A stretch of 64,000 nt of DNA, taken from Pseudoalteromonas lipolytica. GTDB lineage: Bacteria > Pseudomonadota > Gammaproteobacteria > Enterobacterales > Alteromonadaceae. Positions within the stretch are counted from its first letter, which is position 1; the number at the start of each line of letters is the position of its first letter. This document shows, piece by piece, positions 25,999-35,892 of this stretch. The position numbers and the translations under genes were made by a program. The stretch spans positions 258,608 to 322,607 of the forward strand of contig NZ_LJTC01000004.1 of NCBI RefSeq assembly GCF_001306915.1. The letters are read 5' to 3'. The notes below the pieces were generated by a model. The model was not told where the DNA came from and made no database searches. It saw only the letters and a list, made by a program, of their open reading frames with translations.

Positions 25999-28233
25999 AT
26001 GACTTCCAATCCGAATAAACCTACCTTTCATACGGATAGAAGCCGTCTATTTAAAGACAGGTTTGCCAAGTGGGGTATTTCCGCGGGTGGCGTAATGGTG
26101 CTTGTAGCACTGCTACTCATATTCTTTTACCTTCTTTATGTTGTTCAACCTATTTTTGAATCAGCAAAAGTAGAAACACGTAATAGTGTAAAACTACAAA
26201 ATGCGTCAGAAGTTGTTGGCCTTGGCATTGAAGAGCAAACAGAAGTTGCCTTTTTACTCGGTGAAAAAGGTAATGTGGACTTTTACAATGTTGAAAAAGA
26301 GCAATTTGGTAAAAAGATCACCACTCTTAATACAGAATTACCAAGCGATGTAAGCAGCTTTGCAAGCTCTGCACCGTTTCAGGGGCAATACGCATACGGC
26401 CTAGAGAATGGCTCTGTTGTTGTGGTTGCGCCAAAATTCTTAGTGACATTCCCGAACAACCAACGCCAATTAACACCGCGTTTAGATTACCCGTTGGGTG
26501 ATATGGCGCTTGAGGTTGACGATCAAGGTGCGGCAATCACTAAATTTGCATTTAGCCACTACGAAGATAAAACAGCTGTTGTTGCTTTAACCGCTGACAA
26601 GCGCGTTTTATTTAGCAGCTTTGTGGGTGAAGAAAACATGTTCACCGGCGAAGTAGAGTGGGTTGTTGAGCGTACTGAGCTTGATATCGAAGGTCGTGTT
26701 GATGAGCTATTAATTTCACCTGATACAACACGTACATTCGTGCGTTCAGCAAATCAAATTTACGTATATGATACCCGTTACCCTTCTGAAGTTGAGCAAA
26801 TCCAACTGCTTGCAGCGAATGAAGAAAACGCGAACCTAGTTTCAACTCAGCTATTAGCGGGTGCCAACTCACTGATGCTTGCTAACGATAATGGCGAAGT
26901 ATCACAGTGGTTTGAAGTAAACACTGAAAATGGCCGTGAGTTCCAAAAGATTCGTGCATTTGAAACCAGCAAGCAATCGAAACTAAATATTTTTACTGAG
27001 TTCTATCGTCGTACCTTCTTCACAGCGGGTGCTAACGGTGAGCTTGGTATTTATTACACAACCAGTGATGCAAAACTATGGCAAGGTAAAGTAAACGAAG
27101 GTCCAATTCAAAACTTTGCTATTTCACCACGTTCAAATGCGGCACTGATTCTTGCTGATGACGCGTTAAAAGTGATTGAAATCCATAACGAGCACCCAGA
27201 AGTAACCTGGTCTGCGTTGTGGCAAGAAGTGTGGTACGAAGGCTATCCAGAGCCGGGTTATATCTGGCAGTCAACGTCTGCGAGTGATGACTTTGAATCT
27301 AAGTTCTCGTTAGTGCCAATTTCATTCGGTACGATTAAAGCTGCAATGTACGCAATGTTATTTGCGGTACCCATTGCGCTTTCAGCGGCAATTTACACGG
27401 CGTACTTTATGTCGAGTGAATTACGTAAAGTGGTTAAGCCGACTGTAGAAATTATGGAAGCATTACCAACGGTAATCTTAGGTTTCTTAGCAGGTCTTTG
27501 GTTAGCACCATTAATTGAAGAACATTTACCAGCGATTGTCGGATTATTGGTGTTGCTGCCAATTGGTATCTTATTAACTGCATTCGGCTGGAACAAACTA
27601 CCGGCGTCAATTCGTCACCGTATTCCTGAAGGTTCGCATTCAATTTTACTTGTCCCAGTGGTTATCTTTATTGGCTGGTTATCGTTTGCGATGAGTAACT
27701 CAATTGAGCTTTGGATGTTTGACGGTAATGTGCGTCAGTACCTAACCAATGAATTAGGTATGACATTCGACCAACGTAACTCACTAGTTGTTGGTATTGC
27801 GATGGGCTTTGCTGTTATCCCAACTATCTTCTCAATTGCGGAAGATGCGGTATTCAGTGTTCCTAAGCACTTATCAAACGGTTCATTAGCACTTGGTGCA
27901 ACGCAATGGCAAACATTGGTTCGCGTAGTACTACTAACAGCAAGCCCGGGTATCTTCTCAGCAGTAATGATGGGCCTAGGTCGTGCGGTAGGTGAAACAA
28001 TGATTGTACTAATGGCAACAGGTAATACACCTATTATGGACTGGAGTATCTTCCAGGGTATGAGAACACTTGCAGCGAATATCGCGGTAGAAATGCCAGA
28101 GTCTGAGGTAGGTAGCTCGCATTATCGCATCCTATTCTTAGCAGCATTTGTATTATTCATATTCACATTCGTTTTCAACACAGTGGCTGAGTTTGTTCGT
28201 CAGCAACTGCGTGAAAAATACAGTTCAATGTAG
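25999..28233 (+). CDS. pstC: Phosphate ABC transporter permease PstC, long form
   Basis: The protein has 744 residues, against about 320 in E. coli. After a first membrane helix (about residues 30-52) comes a large periplasmic insert of roughly 370 residues with repeating beta-strand character, then the usual five-helix permease half with the EEA-like loop (LALGATQWQTLVRVVLLTASPGI). It forms the phosphate channel with PstA. The ATG with AAGGG upstream was taken instead of the TTG one codon earlier. The long form is known from other gammaproteobacteria including Pseudomonas. It is the first gene of pstCAB-phoU, with no pstS in front. Confidence 0.93.
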   Translation: MTSNPNKPTFHTDRSRLFKDRFAKWGISAGGVMVLVALLLIFFYLLYVVQPIFESAKVETRNSVKLQNASEVVGLGIEEQTEVAFLLGEKGNVDFYNVEKEQFGKKITTLNTELPSDVSSFASSAPFQGQYAYGLENGSVVVVAPKFLVTFPNNQRQLTPRLDYPLGDMALEVDDQGAAITKFAFSHYEDKTAVVALTADKRVLFSSFVGEENMFTGEVEWVVERTELDIEGRVDELLISPDTTRTFVRSANQIYVYDTRYPSEVEQIQLLAANEENANLVSTQLLAGANSLMLANDNGEVSQWFEVNTENGREFQKIRAFETSKQSKLNIFTEFYRRTFFTAGANGELGIYYTTSDAKLWQGKVNEGPIQNFAISPRSNAALILADDALKVIEIHNEHPEVTWSALWQEVWYEGYPEPGYIWQSTSASDDFESKFSLVPISFGTIKAAMYAMLFAVPIALSAAIYTAYFMSSELRKVVKPTVEIMEALPTVILGFLAGLWLAPLIEEHLPAIVGLLVLLPIGILLTAFGWNKLPASIRHRIPEGSHSILLVPVVIFIGWLSFAMSNSIELWMFDGNVRQYLTNELGMTFDQRNSLVVGIAMGFAVIPTIFSIAEDAVFSVPKHLSNGSLALGATQWQTLVRVVLLTASPGIFSAVMMGLGRAVGETMIVLMATGNTPIMDWSIFQGMRTLAANIAVEMPESEVGSSHYRILFLAAFVLFIFTFVFNTVAEFVRQQLREKYSSM

Positions 28234-28248
28234 GTGGAGAGACACGAC

Positions 28249-29898
28249 ATGGTAAAGCAGTGGTTTAAGTCTGGTTCTCCTTGGATTTGGATGACCGGCG
28301 GTGCGGTAAGCATCAGTTTAATCTCGGTTCTTGGCTTACTAGCCATGATTGCTTGGAAAGGTTTAAGCTTTTTCTGGCCATCAGAAGTAGTGCAATTTGA
28401 GCTGCAAGGCTCTGTTGCAAAACAAACAGTGATCGGTGAAATTTATGACCGTGAACTAGTTGCAAAATCACGTATTGAGGCGACGGGCGTTGATTTATCT
28501 CATTACGACAAAGAGCAGCTAGAGCGCTTACTGATTAAAACCGGTAACCGTGAGTATGTTGATCTCGATTTCCGTTGGGTACTAGAGACAGACATTACAT
28601 CGCGTACTGCGCCAGCAGAGCTTGCAGTATTCGAACGTAGCAAAAACGGTAACTTTTACGGTTATGTTGAGCAGGTTATTAAAGACGGTGAAGTTATCAC
28701 AGATAACAAAATCGATGTGCTTTATGATCTTGTAGAGCGTGCTGTTGACCTAAATGACCAAGCGTTAGACTTACAAAATGGTGATATTGGTCATATTAAC
28801 TATGAACTTGAGCGTTTACGCTTAAAAGAAAAAGCATACCAGCTTGATAACGAACTAACCGATGAGCGTGTTGCTGAGCTTGCACAAACTCGTGCTGAGT
28901 TACGTGCTGAATACACAGTGTTAGAAAAGCAGTTATTTGCACTTCGTAAAGAAGCAAAGCGTGACCAAGTAACTGTGAGAGACATGCGCGGTGAAGTGGT
29001 TACTTTACCTCTGTATCAAGTTCTTGATGTGTGGTTCCCTAATGACATGGGCTTCTTTGCTAAGCTTGGTCACTATTTTGTACAACTTGGTAAGTTTGTA
29101 GCGGATGACCCACGTGAAGCAAACACTGAAGGTGGTGTATTCCCGGCAATTTTCGGTACTGTATTCATGGTATTACTAATGGCAGTGATTGTGACGCCAT
29201 TTGGTGTGGTTGCAGCGATTTACTTGCATGAATACGCAGCAAAAAATGCCGTGACTAAGATGATCCGTATCGCGGTAATCAACCTTGCGGGTGTACCTTC
29301 GATTGTATACGGTGTATTTGGTCTAGGTTTCTTTGTATACATGCTCGGTGGCAGCATTGACCAATTATTCTACCCTGAGTCGTCGCCAAGCCCAGTATTT
29401 GGTACGCCAGGTGTGATTTGGTCTGCATTAACGCTCGCAATTTTAACGCTGCCTGTTGTTATTGTTTCGACAGAAGAAGGTTTATCACGTATACCAAGTA
29501 CGGTTCGTCATGGTTCATTAGCACTTGGCGCAACAAAAGCAGAAACGCTATGGCGCATCATCATTCCGATGGCAAGCCCTGCGATTATGACAGGTTTAAT
29601 CCTAGCGGTTGCACGTGCAGCCGGTGAAGTAGCACCACTAATGCTTGTTGGTGTTGTTAAGATGGCACCAACACTGCCTCTTGACGGTAACTTCCCATAC
29701 ATACATTTAGATAGAAAATTTATGCACTTAGGTTTCCATATTTACGATGTTGGTTTCCAAAGCCCTAACGTAGAAGCGGCTCGTCCGCTGGTATATGCCA
29801 CGGCATTCTTACTGGTATCAGTAATTATCGCCCTGAATATCACCGCGATTGGTATTCGTAACCACTTACGCGAAAAGTTTAGAGCTCTTGAGCATTAA
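28249..29898 (+). CDS. pstA: Phosphate ABC transporter permease PstA, long form
   Basis: The 549-residue protein has an N-terminal helix, then about 230 residues outside the membrane, including a charged coiled coil (LERLRLKEKAYQLDNELTDE onward). The permease core follows (GVVAAIYLHEYA; LALGATKAETLWRIIIPMASPAIM). The ATG at 28249 follows AGGTGGAGA by 8 bases and lies 15 bases after the PstC stop. PstA pairs with PstC as the membrane channel. Both enlarged partners suggest that their periplasmic parts interact. Confidence 0.93.
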   Translation: MVKQWFKSGSPWIWMTGGAVSISLISVLGLLAMIAWKGLSFFWPSEVVQFELQGSVAKQTVIGEIYDRELVAKSRIEATGVDLSHYDKEQLERLLIKTGNREYVDLDFRWVLETDITSRTAPAELAVFERSKNGNFYGYVEQVIKDGEVITDNKIDVLYDLVERAVDLNDQALDLQNGDIGHINYELERLRLKEKAYQLDNELTDERVAELAQTRAELRAEYTVLEKQLFALRKEAKRDQVTVRDMRGEVVTLPLYQVLDVWFPNDMGFFAKLGHYFVQLGKFVADDPREANTEGGVFPAIFGTVFMVLLMAVIVTPFGVVAAIYLHEYAAKNAVTKMIRIAVINLAGVPSIVYGVFGLGFFVYMLGGSIDQLFYPESSPSPVFGTPGVIWSALTLAILTLPVVIVSTEEGLSRIPSTVRHGSLALGATKAETLWRIIIPMASPAIMTGLILAVARAAGEVAPLMLVGVVKMAPTLPLDGNFPYIHLDRKFMHLGFHIYDVGFQSPNVEAARPLVYATAFLLVSVIIALNITAIGIRNHLREKFRALEH

Positions 29899-29924
29899 TA
29901 CAGAATTTTTATAGGTAGACAGAG

Positions 29925-30752
29925 ATGATTACAGTTGCACCACAAGTAAACCAAGCGAAAAGCGCGGCAAAGCTAGATTTAGATAACCTAACTGCAGAGC
30001 AAACAGCGTTAGAGATTAAAAACTTAGATCTATACTACGGTGATAAACAAGCGCTTAGCGGCGTAAATATGAACATCCCGAAAGGTCAGGTAACAGCATT
30101 TATCGGTCCATCGGGTTGTGGTAAATCAACACTTTTACGTTGTATCAACCGTATGAACGACCTTGTTGATAGCTGTCGTATTGATGGTGAGATCTTACTA
30201 CATGGTCACAATATCTATGATAAGAATGTAGATGTTGCTGCACTACGAAGAAATGTCGGGATGGTATTCCAACGTCCTAATCCATTTCCAAAATCAATCT
30301 ACGAAAATGTCGTTTATGGCCTACGCTTACAAGGTATTAAAGAAAAGCGTAAACTAGACGAAGTGGTTGAACAATCTTTACGTGGCGCGGCGTTATGGGA
30401 TGAAGTTAAAGACCGTTTACACGATAGTGCATTTGGCCTATCGGGTGGTCAGCAACAGCGTCTTGTAATTGCTCGCTCAATTGCTATCGAGCCTGAAGTA
30501 CTACTTCTGGATGAGCCTACATCGGCACTAGATCCAATTTCTACTTTAGTTATCGAAGAGCTAATTAACGACTTAAAGAATAAGTTTACCGTGGTAATCG
30601 TTACTCACAACATGCAACAGGCTGCTCGTGTATCAGACCAAACTGCGTTTATGTACATGGGTGAGTTGATTGAGTATTCAGATACCAATACGTTATTTAC
30701 AACACCAAGCAAGAAGAAAACAGAAGACTACATTACAGGCCGTTACGGTTAG
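29925..30752 (+). CDS. pstB: Phosphate ABC transporter ATPase PstB
   Basis: The 275-residue ATPase has Walker [10 protein letters not shown], the Q-loop VFQRPNPFP, the signature LSGGQQQR, Walker [12 protein letters not shown] and the H-loop [17 protein letters not shown] is diagnostic for PstB. It energises high-affinity phosphate uptake on the cytoplasmic side and, with PhoU, signals phosphate status to PhoR. It is 26 bases downstream of pstA and 47 bases before phoU. Confidence 0.97.
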   Translation: MITVAPQVNQAKSAAKLDLDNLTAEQTALEIKNLDLYYGDKQALSGVNMNIPKGQVTAFIGPSGCGKSTLLRCINRMNDLVDSCRIDGEILLHGHNIYDKNVDVAALRRNVGMVFQRPNPFPKSIYENVVYGLRLQGIKEKRKLDEVVEQSLRGAALWDEVKDRLHDSAFGLSGGQQQRLVIARSIAIEPEVLLLDEPTSALDPISTLVIEELINDLKNKFTVVIVTHNMQQAARVSDQTAFMYMGELIEYSDTNTLFTTPSKKKTEDYITGRYG

Positions 30753-30799
30753 TTAATAAAGTTACTTGGTACCGTAAACGAAATTTATAGAGGTAGACA

Positions 30800-31501
30800 A
30801 TGGAACATAATATCAATAAACACATTTCGGGCCGCTTTAATGAAGAGCTTGAAAATGTGCGTAACCATGTATTAAACATGGGTGGTTTAGTTGAACAACA
30901 ATTAAACAGTGCACTGGATGCTGTTAGCAATGGTGATGCAGATCTTGCACAGAAAGTTCGTGAAAACGACTATAAAGTAAATGCAATGGAAGTGAATATT
31001 GACGAAGAATGTACACGCATTATTGCTCGTCGTCAGCCGGCAGCGAGTGACTTACGTCTTGTCATTGCCATTGCAAAAACAATTGCCGATTTAGAGCGTA
31101 TTGGTGATGAAGCTGAGCGTATTGCTAAAGTTGCGCTAGACTCATTCACTAAAGATCAGCAAGACTTACTGGTAAACATTGAAAACATGGGTCGCCAAGT
31201 ATCGAAAATGCTTCATGATGTACTTGATGCATTTGCACGTATGGATGTGCAATGTGCGTTTGAAGTACATAAAGAAGACGCTAAAGTTGATCGTGAATAC
31301 GAAGCAATTACCCGTCAAATTATGACATATATGATGGAAGATCCACGCTCAATCCCGAAAATTATGGATTTAGTGTGGTCAGTACGTTCATTAGAGCGTA
31401 TTGGCGATCGCTGCCAAAATATTGCTGAATACATCATCTATTTTGTTAACGGTAAAGATATTCGTCATACATCTCAAGCAGATATAGAAAAGTCGCTGTA
31501 A
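30800..31501 (+). CDS. phoU: Phosphate signalling protein PhoU
   Basis: The 233-residue all-helical protein contains two PhoU repeats with metal-binding E/DxxxD patterns (IAKTIADLERIGDEAERIAK and VWSVRSLERIGDRCQNIAEY). PhoU connects the Pst transporter to the PhoR kinase and turns off the Pho response when phosphate is plentiful. It ends the pst operon, which is closed by a hairpin. Confidence 0.96.
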   Translation: MEHNINKHISGRFNEELENVRNHVLNMGGLVEQQLNSALDAVSNGDADLAQKVRENDYKVNAMEVNIDEECTRIIARRQPAASDLRLVIAIAKTIADLERIGDEAERIAKVALDSFTKDQQDLLVNIENMGRQVSKMLHDVLDAFARMDVQCAFEVHKEDAKVDREYEAITRQIMTYMMEDPRSIPKIMDLVWSVRSLERIGDRCQNIAEYIIYFVNGKDIRHTSQADIEKSL

Positions 31502-31530
31502 TTAAGCCGCTACTTTTCATTATTAAATCG

Positions 31531-31556
31531 AGCGGCCCTAGGGCCGCTTTGTGTTT
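31531..31556 (+). terminator. Terminator after phoU
   Basis: AGCGGCCC-TA-GGGCCGCT followed by a T-rich stretch with two G interruptions, 30 bases after the phoU stop. Confidence 0.75.
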
Positions 31557-31651
31557 TATTGCTGATGTAAGGCAGAAAAAGCGTTCACAATCGAACACAA
31601 TGCTGTAAAATTCGCAGCTGCCAAAGCATACTAATTTATAAAGGGTCAGTT

Positions 31652-32329
31652 ATGCCTACAAATGCATTTTTAGGGGTTTTTGCTAAATCACCTATTAAGC
31701 CTATGGAAGATCACATTAAGAAAGTACATCAAGCAAGTAAAGCATTGATCCCTTTCTTTAATCACGTGTTTAAAGAAGAATGGCAAGAAGCGGAAGAAAT
31801 CCGTTTAAACATTCGTAATTTAGAGCGTGAAGCTGATGAAATGAAACGTAACATCCGCCTTCAACTACCTCGTGGCTTATTTATGCCAGTTGAGCGTACC
31901 GATTTGCTAGAGCTTGTTACTCAACAAGACAAAATTGCTAACAAAGCAAAAGATATCGCAGGTCGTGTAGTTGGTCGTGAGATGATCATACCTACCGAAA
32001 TCCAAACAGATTTCCTTGCTTATGTAACTCGTTGTGTTGATGCGACTAAACAAGCGTCAAAAGCAATCAATGAGCTAGATGAGCTGCTTGAAACGGGCTT
32101 CAAAGGTCGCGAAGTGACTTTAGTTGAAAAAATGCTCGTTGAATTGGACGCTATTGAACAAGACACGGATGACATGCAGATCAAAATTCGCCGTCAATTG
32201 CGCGCCATCGAAAATGAACTTAACCCAGTCGACGTGATGTTCTTATACAAGATCATTGAGTGGGTGGGCGAGCTTGCAGATATTGCAGAGCGCGTAGGTT
32301 CTCGTCTTGAGCTGATGTTAGCTCGTTAA
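31652..32329 (+). CDS. PhoU-like protein paired with Pit (TIGR00153/DUF47 family)
   Basis: The 225-residue helical protein belongs to the TIGR00153/DUF47 group (PIKPMEDHIKKVHQA, NLEREADEMKRNIRLQLP, IIEWVGELADIAERVGSRLELM). These PhoU relatives are encoded directly before low-affinity Pit phosphate transporters and are thought to regulate them. AAAGGG precedes the ATG. It lies 43 bases before the transporter gene and is presumably cotranscribed. No PhoB box was seen in front. Confidence 0.9.
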   Translation: MPTNAFLGVFAKSPIKPMEDHIKKVHQASKALIPFFNHVFKEEWQEAEEIRLNIRNLEREADEMKRNIRLQLPRGLFMPVERTDLLELVTQQDKIANKAKDIAGRVVGREMIIPTEIQTDFLAYVTRCVDATKQASKAINELDELLETGFKGREVTLVEKMLVELDAIEQDTDDMQIKIRRQLRAIENELNPVDVMFLYKIIEWVGELADIAERVGSRLELMLAR

Positions 32330-32372
32330 TTAAAAATCAGTTCAAACACGAAAAAAATTAAAGGTTCACACA

Positions 32373-33641
32373 ATGGATATCATTGCAAATTACGGCACGT
32401 TATTGGTTTTAACTGCCGCCGCAGTCGGTTTCTTTATGGCTTATGGTATTGGTGCAAATGACGTTGCCAATGCAATGGGTACATCAGTAGGCTCAAAAGC
32501 ACTTACAATTAAACAAGCAATCATCATCGCGATGGTGTTTGAATTCGCTGGCGCATACCTTGCCGGTGGTGAGGTTACATCTACAATCCGTAAAGGGATT
32601 ATCGATGCCACGCCATTTATGGACATACCTGAGTTAATGATACTCGGTATGATTGCCGCGTTATTCGCTGCAGGTAGCTGGTTATTAATTGCCTCTTTCT
32701 TAGGCTGGCCAGTATCTACGACTCACTCAATCATTGGTGCCATCATTGGTTTCGCATTGGTTGCAGTAGGTAGTGAAGCAATCCAATGGAACAAGGTAAT
32801 GGGTATCGTAGGTAGCTGGATTGTTACCCCTGCTATCTCTGGTTTTATTGCTTATTTGATTTTCATGAGTGCGCAAAAGCTAATTTTTGACACTGATGCA
32901 CCACTTAAAAATGCTAAGCGTTACGTGCCTATCTATATGGGTCTAGCGGGCTTCATCATGTCACTTGTAACAATCAAGAAAGGCTTGAAGCATATCGGTA
33001 TTAACTTAGGTGCTGTTGAAGGTTATGCGCTTTCTATCGCGATTGCTGTTGTAGTTGCTATCATCGGTAAGATTGCGATTGCTCGCCTTAAAATCGATCC
33101 TAAAGCTGATAAGAAAATGCAGTTCAACAACGTTGAGAAAGTGTTCGCAGTACTTATGGTACTAACAGCATGTTGTATGGCATTCGCACACGGTTCAAAC
33201 GACGTTGCTAACGCGATTGGTCCATTAGCTGCTGTTGTAAACATTGTTGAGCACAACGGTGAAATCGCTAAGAAAGCGGCTATCGCATGGTGGATTTTAC
33301 CACTAGGTGGTTTAGGTATTGTTGCTGGTCTTGCTATCTTAGGTAAGAAAGTAATTAAAACAATCGGTGAAGGTATCACACACTTAACACCAAGCCGTGG
33401 TTTTGCTGCTGAACTTGCTGCTGCTTCAACAGTTGTTATCGCATCAGGTACTGGTTTACCTATTTCTACTACGCAAACACTTGTAGGTGCGGTACTAGGT
33501 GTTGGTATGGCACGCGGTATTGCGGCTCTTAACATGGGTGTTGTAAGAAACATTGTAGTTTCTTGGGTAATTACATTGCCAGTTGGCGCAGCCCTTGCTA
33601 TTGTTATTTTCTATGTACTGAGAACTGCCTTCGGGGTATAA
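32373..33641 (+). CDS. Low-affinity inorganic phosphate transporter (Pit family)
   Basis: The 422-residue membrane protein carries both PiT signatures, GANDVANAMG near residue 27 and GSNDVANAIGP in the second half, in the inverted-repeat topology of about ten helices. GWPVSTTHSIIGAIIG and GLPISTTQTLVGAVLG are the repeated substrate-site loops. It moves neutral metal-phosphate with protons, or phosphate with sodium in marine forms; the ion cannot be told here. It complements the high-affinity Pst system just upstream. Confidence 0.93.
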   Translation: MDIIANYGTLLVLTAAAVGFFMAYGIGANDVANAMGTSVGSKALTIKQAIIIAMVFEFAGAYLAGGEVTSTIRKGIIDATPFMDIPELMILGMIAALFAAGSWLLIASFLGWPVSTTHSIIGAIIGFALVAVGSEAIQWNKVMGIVGSWIVTPAISGFIAYLIFMSAQKLIFDTDAPLKNAKRYVPIYMGLAGFIMSLVTIKKGLKHIGINLGAVEGYALSIAIAVVVAIIGKIAIARLKIDPKADKKMQFNNVEKVFAVLMVLTACCMAFAHGSNDVANAIGPLAAVVNIVEHNGEIAKKAAIAWWILPLGGLGIVAGLAILGKKVIKTIGEGITHLTPSRGFAAELAAASTVVIASGTGLPISTTQTLVGAVLGVGMARGIAALNMGVVRNIVVSWVITLPVGAALAIVIFYVLRTAFGV

Positions 33642-33667
33642 AAAGTACTAAAAGACTTTTAGCTTGA

Positions 33668-33705
33668 AAAGATCTCAATGCCTTAGGTATTGGGGTCTTT
33701 TTATT
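33668..33705 (+). terminator. Terminator after the Pit gene
   Basis: A 15-pair stem with three G-U pairs (AAAGATCTCAATGCC, TTA loop, GGTATTGGGGTCTTT) runs into a T tract just before the oxyR leader. Confidence 0.8.
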
Positions 33706-33717
33706 TGCAGGTAGAGA

Positions 33718-34635
33718 ATGAATAACTTACCAAGTATTAAACAACTACAGTATTTATTAGCAGTCCACCAACATCAACACTTTGGCCGCGCAGCAAGCGC
33801 TTGTTTTATCGGTCAATCAACCTTAAGTAGTGCAATTCAAAACTTAGAAGAAACCTTAGGTTGCCAACTTATAGAGCGTGAAAACCGCAGCTTAATGTTT
33901 ACCGCAATTGGTGAAGAGGTTGTCGAAAAAGCACGTAAGATTATTGACGACACCCTTAGCCTTAAAGAGCTGACAAAGAGTTTTTTAACGCCTTTGAGTG
34001 GCACTCTCACGCTTGGTGTGATCCCGACGATTGCCAGCTTTATTGCTGCACCTTTATATCATTTCTGCAAACAGACCTTTACCGAGTTAGAGCTAGTGCT
34101 AGTTGAAGACACCAGTGACAAACTGCTCGACAAACTTGAACATGGGCAAATTGATATGGCATTGCTGGCTTTACCGTATGACACTGAAAAGTTTCATACA
34201 CAAGTACTTGCTAAAGACCACTTCAGTCTAGTGCATCATAAAGATTATACTCCAGCAGATGGTGTGGAAGATTTTAATCTTTTACCGGATGCGAGTGTGT
34301 TCTTACTAGAACGTGAGCACTGCATGACTGGCCATGCACTAAGTGCTTGCCATTTGAATCGCTCAAGTTGTATTAACCCATTTGAAGCGGCAAGCTTACA
34401 TACGCTATTAAGTATGGTTGAACACCAGCTTGGTGTTACTTTTTTACCACAAATGGCTATCAATGCGGGCATTTTAGATAAAAAAGAGATGGTCGCAACA
34501 CCATCGCAAAATGATGCATACCGAGATATTGGTATCGTGTGGCGTAAAACCACGGGCCGGATCAGAGACTTTAGGCTATTTAGCCAGCAGCTAGAGCTGT
34601 TTCTCAATAAGCAATGTAGCTTAGACGGTCAATGA
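33718..34635 (+). CDS. oxyR: LysR-family peroxide regulator OxyR
   Basis: The 305-residue LysR protein has the N-terminal winged helix (IKQLQYLLAVHQHQHFGRAA, SSAIQNLEETLG). In the effector domain EREHCMTGHALSACHL has two cysteines separated by eight residues, the same spacing as Cys199 and Cys208 of E. coli OxyR, whose disulfide switches the protein on with peroxide. It activates catalase and peroxiredoxin genes elsewhere; none lie in this window. Confidence 0.92.
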   Translation: MNNLPSIKQLQYLLAVHQHQHFGRAASACFIGQSTLSSAIQNLEETLGCQLIERENRSLMFTAIGEEVVEKARKIIDDTLSLKELTKSFLTPLSGTLTLGVIPTIASFIAAPLYHFCKQTFTELELVLVEDTSDKLLDKLEHGQIDMALLALPYDTEKFHTQVLAKDHFSLVHHKDYTPADGVEDFNLLPDASVFLLEREHCMTGHALSACHLNRSSCINPFEAASLHTLLSMVEHQLGVTFLPQMAINAGILDKKEMVATPSQNDAYRDIGIVWRKTTGRIRDFRLFSQQLELFLNKQCSLDGQ

Positions 34636-34637
34636 AC

Positions 34638-34672
34638 AAAAAACCCCAAATAAAAAATATTTGGGGTTTTTT
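34638..34672. terminator. Terminator after oxyR
   Basis: AAAAAACCCCAAATA and TATTTGGGGTTTTTT form a 15-pair stem with A and T runs, directly after the oxyR stop. Confidence 0.88.
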
Positions 34673-34756
34673 ATAATTTAAGCAAACTATTTTTTTCCTT
34701 CCCTCGACTAACATAATAACAAAACCATTAAAGGCAGATCAGATGACGAGGCTAGC

Positions 34757-35299
34757 GTGTTTTTTCAATCACTTGAGACACTAATTGCTAAAGCGCAACA
34801 GGGTAATAAACGGGCGTGGTTGAAATTAGTCAAGCAGCACGAAACACAGGTATATAACTATTGCCTAAGGATGTTAAGTCACCCTGATGATGCAATGGAT
34901 TTAATGCAAGAAGTGTTTATTTCTGTTTATAAAAGCTTACCGAGCTTTCGTGGTGAATCGAGTTTCAATACTTGGCTCTATCAAATTGTGCATAGGCGTA
35001 GTGTTGAATATTACCGCCGCCGTAAGCTGCATCAAGGTTTAGACGATATACCAGAAGAAAGCTGCGAGCATAGTGAGTTAGAAACCAATCAACTGCAATC
35101 TGAGCAGCATCATGAACTCAAAGCAATGATGAACAATTTACCCTGGGAGCAACGCTTGGTGGTGGAGTTAAAGTTTTTTCAGCACTGTACATTTGAAGAA
35201 ATAGCTGAGCAATTGGGTATTTCAACCAATACAGCTAAATCAAGACTATACAGTGCGCTTGGTAAGTTAAAAGTGCATTTGGAGGCCGTAGATGGCTAA
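34757..35299 (+). CDS. ECF-type RNA polymerase sigma factor
   Basis: The 180-residue factor has sigma region 2 (HPDDAMDLMQEVFISVYKSLPSF, then FNTWLYQIVHRRSVEYYRRRK) and region 4 (LPWEQRLVVELKFFQHCTFEEIAEQLGISTNTAKSRLYSALGKLK). It starts with GTG, five bases after GAGG; an ATG 14 bases upstream is out of frame. Its 3' end overlaps the membrane-protein gene by 8 bases, the usual way to couple an ECF factor to its anti-sigma. No GGAACTT-type autoregulated promoter was seen upstream. The inducing signal is unknown. Confidence 0.92.
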   Translation: MFFQSLETLIAKAQQGNKRAWLKLVKQHETQVYNYCLRMLSHPDDAMDLMQEVFISVYKSLPSFRGESSFNTWLYQIVHRRSVEYYRRRKLHQGLDDIPEESCEHSELETNQLQSEQHHELKAMMNNLPWEQRLVVELKFFQHCTFEEIAEQLGISTNTAKSRLYSALGKLKVHLEAVDG

Positions 35300-35891
35300 T
35301 TTAGATTCATTATTTACCGCATGGTTAGAGGGTGAAAGCCTAACTGATGAGCAAATTGCGTTGCTACAAGCCAATGCTGAGTATGCATCAATGATGAACA
35401 ATGCAATGCAGTGGCAACAACAAAGTCAACATTATGAAACGGTACCCGTACCAAATTGGGATCGAGAGTCTACGATGCCCAAAGTACAAAAACAAAGTCT
35501 GTTTTTTGGTGCTGGGGTGTGGGCAGTGGCTGCGTCAATAGTATTTTGCGCGTGGGTTTTTGTTAGTAATCCGCAGCAAGGAAACCAGCAGTTACTAGAG
35601 CAAGTGGCTAAGCAAACTAATTTATTAGAGTCACAACAAAAGCAAATTGATCAGTTACAAAATATCATTACTGCGCAAAACGAAGTGCAGCAACAGCAGA
35701 TGTACCAACTGGCCAAAGAAGCGATTAAAACCGGGCGAGTAGAGCGCCAAGAAGATATTGCCAGCGTGCTGGCTTATATCAAAACACAGCGTGCCCAAGA
35801 CCAAGCATACTTACGTATGCAGTTAAATGATTTAGCAGAGCAAGTGGAAGGCGGACCATTGCCAACCGTTGCCAACAATTTGGAGTATTAA
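35292..35891 (+). CDS. Probable transmembrane anti-sigma factor
   Basis: The 199-residue protein has an N-terminal cytoplasmic part (LFTAWLEGESLTDEQIALL and a helical tail, about residues 1-70), one membrane helix (about 73-95, GAGVWAVAASIVFCAWVFV) and a periplasmic Gln-rich coiled coil (about 105-190). The gene overlaps the ECF sigma gene. The topology and gene coupling suggest an anti-sigma factor that holds the sigma at the membrane, but the zinc HxxxCxxC motif of the ZAS class is absent. The call therefore rests on context and topology. Confidence 0.65.
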   Translation: MANLDSLFTAWLEGESLTDEQIALLQANAEYASMMNNAMQWQQQSQHYETVPVPNWDRESTMPKVQKQSLFFGAGVWAVAASIVFCAWVFVSNPQQGNQQLLEQVAKQTNLLESQQKQIDQLQNIITAQNEVQQQQMYQLAKEAIKTGRVERQEDIASVLAYIKTQRAQDQAYLRMQLNDLAEQVEGGPLPTVANNLEY

Positions 35892-35892
35892 G

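Noticed and set aside
33023-33553. 176-codon frame antisense to the Pit gene
   Set aside because: It is a shadow of the repeated membrane motifs on the other strand, with no ribosome-binding site and no domain.
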